Origin: Candidatus Obscuribacterales bacterium | Lineage (GTDB): Bacteria > Cyanobacteriota > Vampirovibrionia > Obscuribacterales > Obscuribacteraceae | DNA length: 64,000 nucleotides | Direction: 5' to 3' | Assembly (NCBI GenBank): GCA_020634035.1 | Contig: JACKCM010000003.1 | Location: 124,001-188,000 of the forward strand | Part shown: positions 61,381 to 64,000 of the stretch, piece by piece | Position numbering within the stretch: the stretch's first letter is position 1 | Layout of the letters: every line of letters begins with the position of its first letter | Notes under the pieces: generated by a model | The model's input: only the letters and a program-made list of their open reading frames with translations | Told to the model about the DNA's origin: nothing | Database searches by the model: none | Position numbers and translations under genes: made by a program

Positions 61381-63273
61381 TTAGATATACTGGGCTGCCC
61401 GCTTATAGACCTCGGCCGCTTCCGAGAATCGGCCCAGAGCTTTCAGAGTAGCCCCCCAGGCTTCGTAGGTATCGCCGTCATAGGGATCTATCTCCGAGGC
61501 TTTCTCATACTTCTCAAGGGCCATCTCATGAAGACCGAGAGCGGCAAGGGTCCGCCCCCAGGCGAAGAAGAGCCCACTGTCCCCCTCAAAGAGCTGGGAG
61601 GCAGCCAGGAACATCTCGTCGGCTTCGGCGAATCTTCCTTTGGCCAGATAAATCTGACCGGCTATGACCCTCGCCGGTCCGTTATCCGGCTTCTCGTTTA
61701 TCAACTCGAGAACCAGATGCAGAGCTTCATTGGTTCTGTTCTGCTCTTTCAAAGCCCGGGCAAGAGACAACTTGGCATCCACATCATGGGGAAGAATATC
61801 GAGCATACGCATGGATTGCTGCATCACCACTTCGAACTGATGCGCTTCCAGCAGTCTCTCCATAGATTCTTTCTGGGGGATAATGCAGAGCGGATCGCGC
61901 ACCACCGCCTCTTTGAACTCATGACGCGAAGTATCGAGATCACCCAGGGCGTCGAGGCTGCGCGATAGATGCAGATGCCCGAGCCCGTAGCGGTCATTTA
62001 CGGCGATACATTGCTTGAATTTCTCCACCGCGGCAGGCTGATTGCCGGCAAGAGCATAGGCGCAGCCCCAGCCGTCTAAAGCCAGATAATTGTCCGGGTT
62101 TATCTGCAAGGCTCTTTCAAAACACTTCTCTGCCGGCTGAGTACGACCGGCGCCAAGATGAGCGTAACCCAGCCACAAATGCAGATCGGGATGATCCATT
62201 CCCATGCCGCTCAATCGATTCAATTTTTCAAAGGCTTCATCGAAGCGACCGAGCAAAAGATAGTTGACCGAACAGTACATGCCCATGTCGATATTGGCAT
62301 AGTTGATCTGGAGCCCTTTTTCAAAGACATCGGCAGCACTCTCATACTCTTTCATGGCCATGTAGACCAGGCCGAGATTGAGACGGGCAGGCTCCATGGT
62401 CGGGTCGACATCGACCGCCTGGAAAAACTTCTCGGAGGATTCCTCAAGCTTGTTCTGGCGAAAAAGATTGGCGCCCCAGTCGTTATAGATAAGAGCCCTG
62501 TCCTTGGCAGTCATCGTCTCCGGTGCCAACTTAATCGCTTCTTGATAGTGCGTCAGCGCCTCATCGAGTCGGTTCAAATGAACCAGAGCCGCAGCCCAGT
62601 TTCGATGAGCGAGAAAATACTGACTGTCGTTTGCCACCGCCATCTCGAAACAAGAAAGCGCCTCTTCGAAGCGGCCCTGGGCACAGAATGCGGTTCCGAC
62701 TCCGTTGTAGGCTTCGGCCAGCTTAGGATCGACATTGGCGGCATTCTGGAAACACTGGGCGGACTCTTCGTACTGCTCCATTTGAAAGCTGGCGATACCG
62801 GCCTGATAGTGGGCAGCAGCCATATTCGGATTGTATTTGATAGCCTGACGAAACTGACCGAGAGCGCCTCGCAAACTGCCCATGGCAGCCAGGGCCAGAC
62901 CCCAGTGTAGATGTCCCACCGCAAAATCAGATTTGAGTTCGCAGGCCGAGCGGAACTCGGGCATGGCATCTTTAGGCCGATCTTGTTTAAGCAGACAGAG
63001 CCCCAGCTGATAATGAATCTCGGGACTGCTGGGTTGAAGTTCCAGAGCAAGTTTCAAATAACGCTCCGCCTCTTCATAGCGCCCCATATTGAAACAGAGC
63101 ACTCCAAGCCCGAGATTGACCTCGTGGTCATTTCTATTTTGTTGAGCATGCCGTGTCAGAACAGAATAGGCCTCGTCCCAGCGATCCTGGGAGACCAATT
63201 CGTTGACAAGCTGCATCACATTTTTCACAGAGACTGAACCGGGGTCGAACTCAACTTTATAAGTATAGTGCAC
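61381..63273 (-). CDS. Large tetratricopeptide-repeat protein
   Basis: 630 aa consisting almost entirely of TPR units, about 16 (EVNLGLGVLCFNMGRYEEAERYLKLALELQP is one clear copy), without signal peptide or catalytic domain. It should be a cytosolic scaffold. The start is GTG 63273, directly abutting the mraY stop (TGA-GTG); an in-frame ATG lies at 63216. It precedes the histidine kinase by about 50 bases, suggesting one transcript mraY-TPR-kinase-regulator. Confidence 0.9.
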   Translation of the reverse strand: MHYTYKVEFDPGSVSVKNVMQLVNELVSQDRWDEAYSVLTRHAQQNRNDHEVNLGLGVLCFNMGRYEEAERYLKLALELQPSSPEIHYQLGLCLLKQDRPKDAMPEFRSACELKSDFAVGHLHWGLALAAMGSLRGALGQFRQAIKYNPNMAAAHYQAGIASFQMEQYEESAQCFQNAANVDPKLAEAYNGVGTAFCAQGRFEEALSCFEMAVANDSQYFLAHRNWAAALVHLNRLDEALTHYQEAIKLAPETMTAKDRALIYNDWGANLFRQNKLEESSEKFFQAVDVDPTMEPARLNLGLVYMAMKEYESAADVFEKGLQINYANIDMGMYCSVNYLLLGRFDEAFEKLNRLSGMGMDHPDLHLWLGYAHLGAGRTQPAEKCFERALQINPDNYLALDGWGCAYALAGNQPAAVEKFKQCIAVNDRYGLGHLHLSRSLDALGDLDTSRHEFKEAVVRDPLCIIPQKESMERLLEAHQFEVVMQQSMRMLDILPHDVDAKLSLARALKEQNRTNEALHLVLELINEKPDNGPARVIAGQIYLAKGRFAEADEMFLAASQLFEGDSGLFFAWGRTLAALGLHEMALEKYEKASEIDPYDGDTYEAWGATLKALGRFSEAAEVYKRAAQYI

Positions 63274-64000
63274 TCAACTGAAGCTTACGAAGCTGATAAT
63301 GAAACCGATCACTGACAGACAGATAAGCGACTGCACAATCCAGAACATAAGAACGACTTGCCATTCAGCCACGCCCTTCTCTTGAAGAACCACTTCGAAG
63401 TGATGATGGACCGGTGCCATTCGAAGAAGTCGTTTTCCTTCTCCGGGCAATTTCTTGGTCAGTTTTGTGAGGATAACTTTGTAGAAGGGCAGAGCCTCTT
63501 CTCCTTCCATTTTTTTTGTAAGTTTGAAGTAAATTACCTGCGCCATCACCGACAGAGCTTCGACAATATAGATAGCCGCCAGAGGAACGAAGAGAAAGAC
63601 CATGCCGCCGGCGAGCACCAGCGAGCCCATTAAGCCGCCGATGAAAAGACTGCCGGTATCGCCCATGAAAACCCTGGCCGGATACTTGTTGAAGACAAGA
63701 AAAGCAGAAAGGGCTCCGGCCACCCCTGCGGCAAGCAGAGAATACTGCATAAAAGTCTCGCCGTAGAACGAAAGGATCAAACTGATACAGGCAAATACCT
63801 GACAGCCGGTTCCAGAAGATAGACCGTCCATACCGTCATGCAGATTGAAGGCGTTGGCGGTGGAAGCTACGAGGAATCCGGAAAGCAATATATAGAAGAC
63901 CGGATGAGGCACCCAGGCTCCCAGAAAATGACTGCCCAGGGCGCTAGAGATGGTACCGCCGAATAGTTGCTGAAACAGCTCGGGATATGGCACGAAAAGA
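63274..64000 (-). CDS. mraY: Phospho-N-acetylmuramoyl-pentapeptide-transferase MraY, 5' part missing beyond window
   Basis: About 242 residues visible, with the N-terminal third beyond the right edge. The frame stays open to base 64000, and the GTG at 63993 is internal. Motifs: NAFNLHDGMDGLSSG (catalytic aspartates; NLTDGLDGL in most MraY), FMGDTGSLFIGG, and MAPVHHHFEVVLQEKG. It makes lipid I from UDP-MurNAc-pentapeptide and undecaprenyl phosphate in the inner membrane. Confidence 0.93.
   Translation of the reverse strand, partial: LFVPYPELFQQLFGGTISSALGSHFLGAWVPHPVFYILLSGFLVASTANAFNLHDGMDGLSSGTGCQVFACISLILSFYGETFMQYSLLAAGVAGALSAFLVFNKYPARVFMGDTGSLFIGGLMGSLVLAGGMVFLFVPLAAIYIVEALSVMAQVIYFKLTKKMEGEEALPFYKVILTKLTKKLPGEGKRLLRMAPVHHHFEVVLQEKGVAEWQVVLMFWIVQSLICLSVIGFIISFVSFS

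Noticed and set aside
1..64000. CRISPR arrays, insertion sequences, prophage, integrons or rRNA genes.
   Set aside because: No regularly spaced repeats, transposase or integrase frames, or rRNA motifs were seen.

Overview
The window looks like a chromosomal segment of a Gram-negative-type (diderm) bacterium with moderate GC and tightly packed genes. My best guess is a non-photosynthetic member of the Cyanobacteriota (Vampirovibrionia/Melainabacteria, perhaps Obscuribacterales-like). This is an inference from the gene mixture: a TolC-type outer-membrane factor, a heptosyltransferase-type GT9, a type IV pilin, BioY, type III CoaX, an LCP protein, a DUF4127 protein, and many long TPR/GAF/GGDEF/HD-GYP proteins. 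No rRNA, phage, insertion sequence or CRISPR array was seen. There is one tRNA, tRNA-Ala(GGC).

Layout. 1-4,600: class I ribonucleotide reductase nrdA-nrdB on the minus strand, preceded by a clearly recognisable cobalamin riboswitch and a short leader ORF whose stop overlaps the nrdA start (TAATG). 4,860-11,290: housekeeping enzymes (sirtuin, GNAT, OsmC, biotin ligase, adenine phosphoribosyltransferase, RecJ). 11,560-16,270: lineage-specific exported or membrane proteins around a DUF4127 protein and a trypsin-like protease. 16,420-22,830: a peptide/nickel-type ABC importer with two tandem lipoprotein binding proteins and two permeases but no ATPase. 23,100-29,470: a 1,246-residue GAF/GGDEF/degenerate HD-GYP protein, a methyltransferase and a PucR/CdaR-type regulator. 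29,690-35,510: HU, several small genes, an acid phosphatase, TolC, an isochorismatase-family hydrolase and a radical SAM/SPASM protein. 35,640-42,400: tRNA-Ala, a CpdA-like phosphodiesterase, DUF547, a cell-wall amidase, CoaX, an LSm-like small protein and GlmU. GlmU is preceded by a roughly 320-nt structured leader ending in an intrinsic terminator 38 nt before its start. 42,820-50,920: a secreted metzincin-type protease, a metallophosphoesterase, BioY, RimI, TsaB and SecA (with an insertion in its second nucleotide-binding domain). 51,160-56,820: RlmN, an MBL-fold hydrolase, a TPR lipoprotein, a type IV pilin and an LCP protein. 56,910-64,000: GT9, and a minus-strand run mraY (cut by the window edge) - TPR protein - histidine kinase - HD-GYP response regulator.

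Common threads are cell-envelope construction (MraY, GlmU, amidase, LCP, GT9, TolC, SecA), vitamin use (B12 sensing at nrdAB, BioY plus BirA, CoaX) and cyclic-nucleotide signalling (diguanylate cyclase, HD-GYP phosphodiesterase, CpdA-like enzyme). The two most interesting non-coding elements are the cobalamin riboswitch plus leader ORF of nrdAB (4,303-4,578) and the unassigned glmU leader (42,443-42,797).
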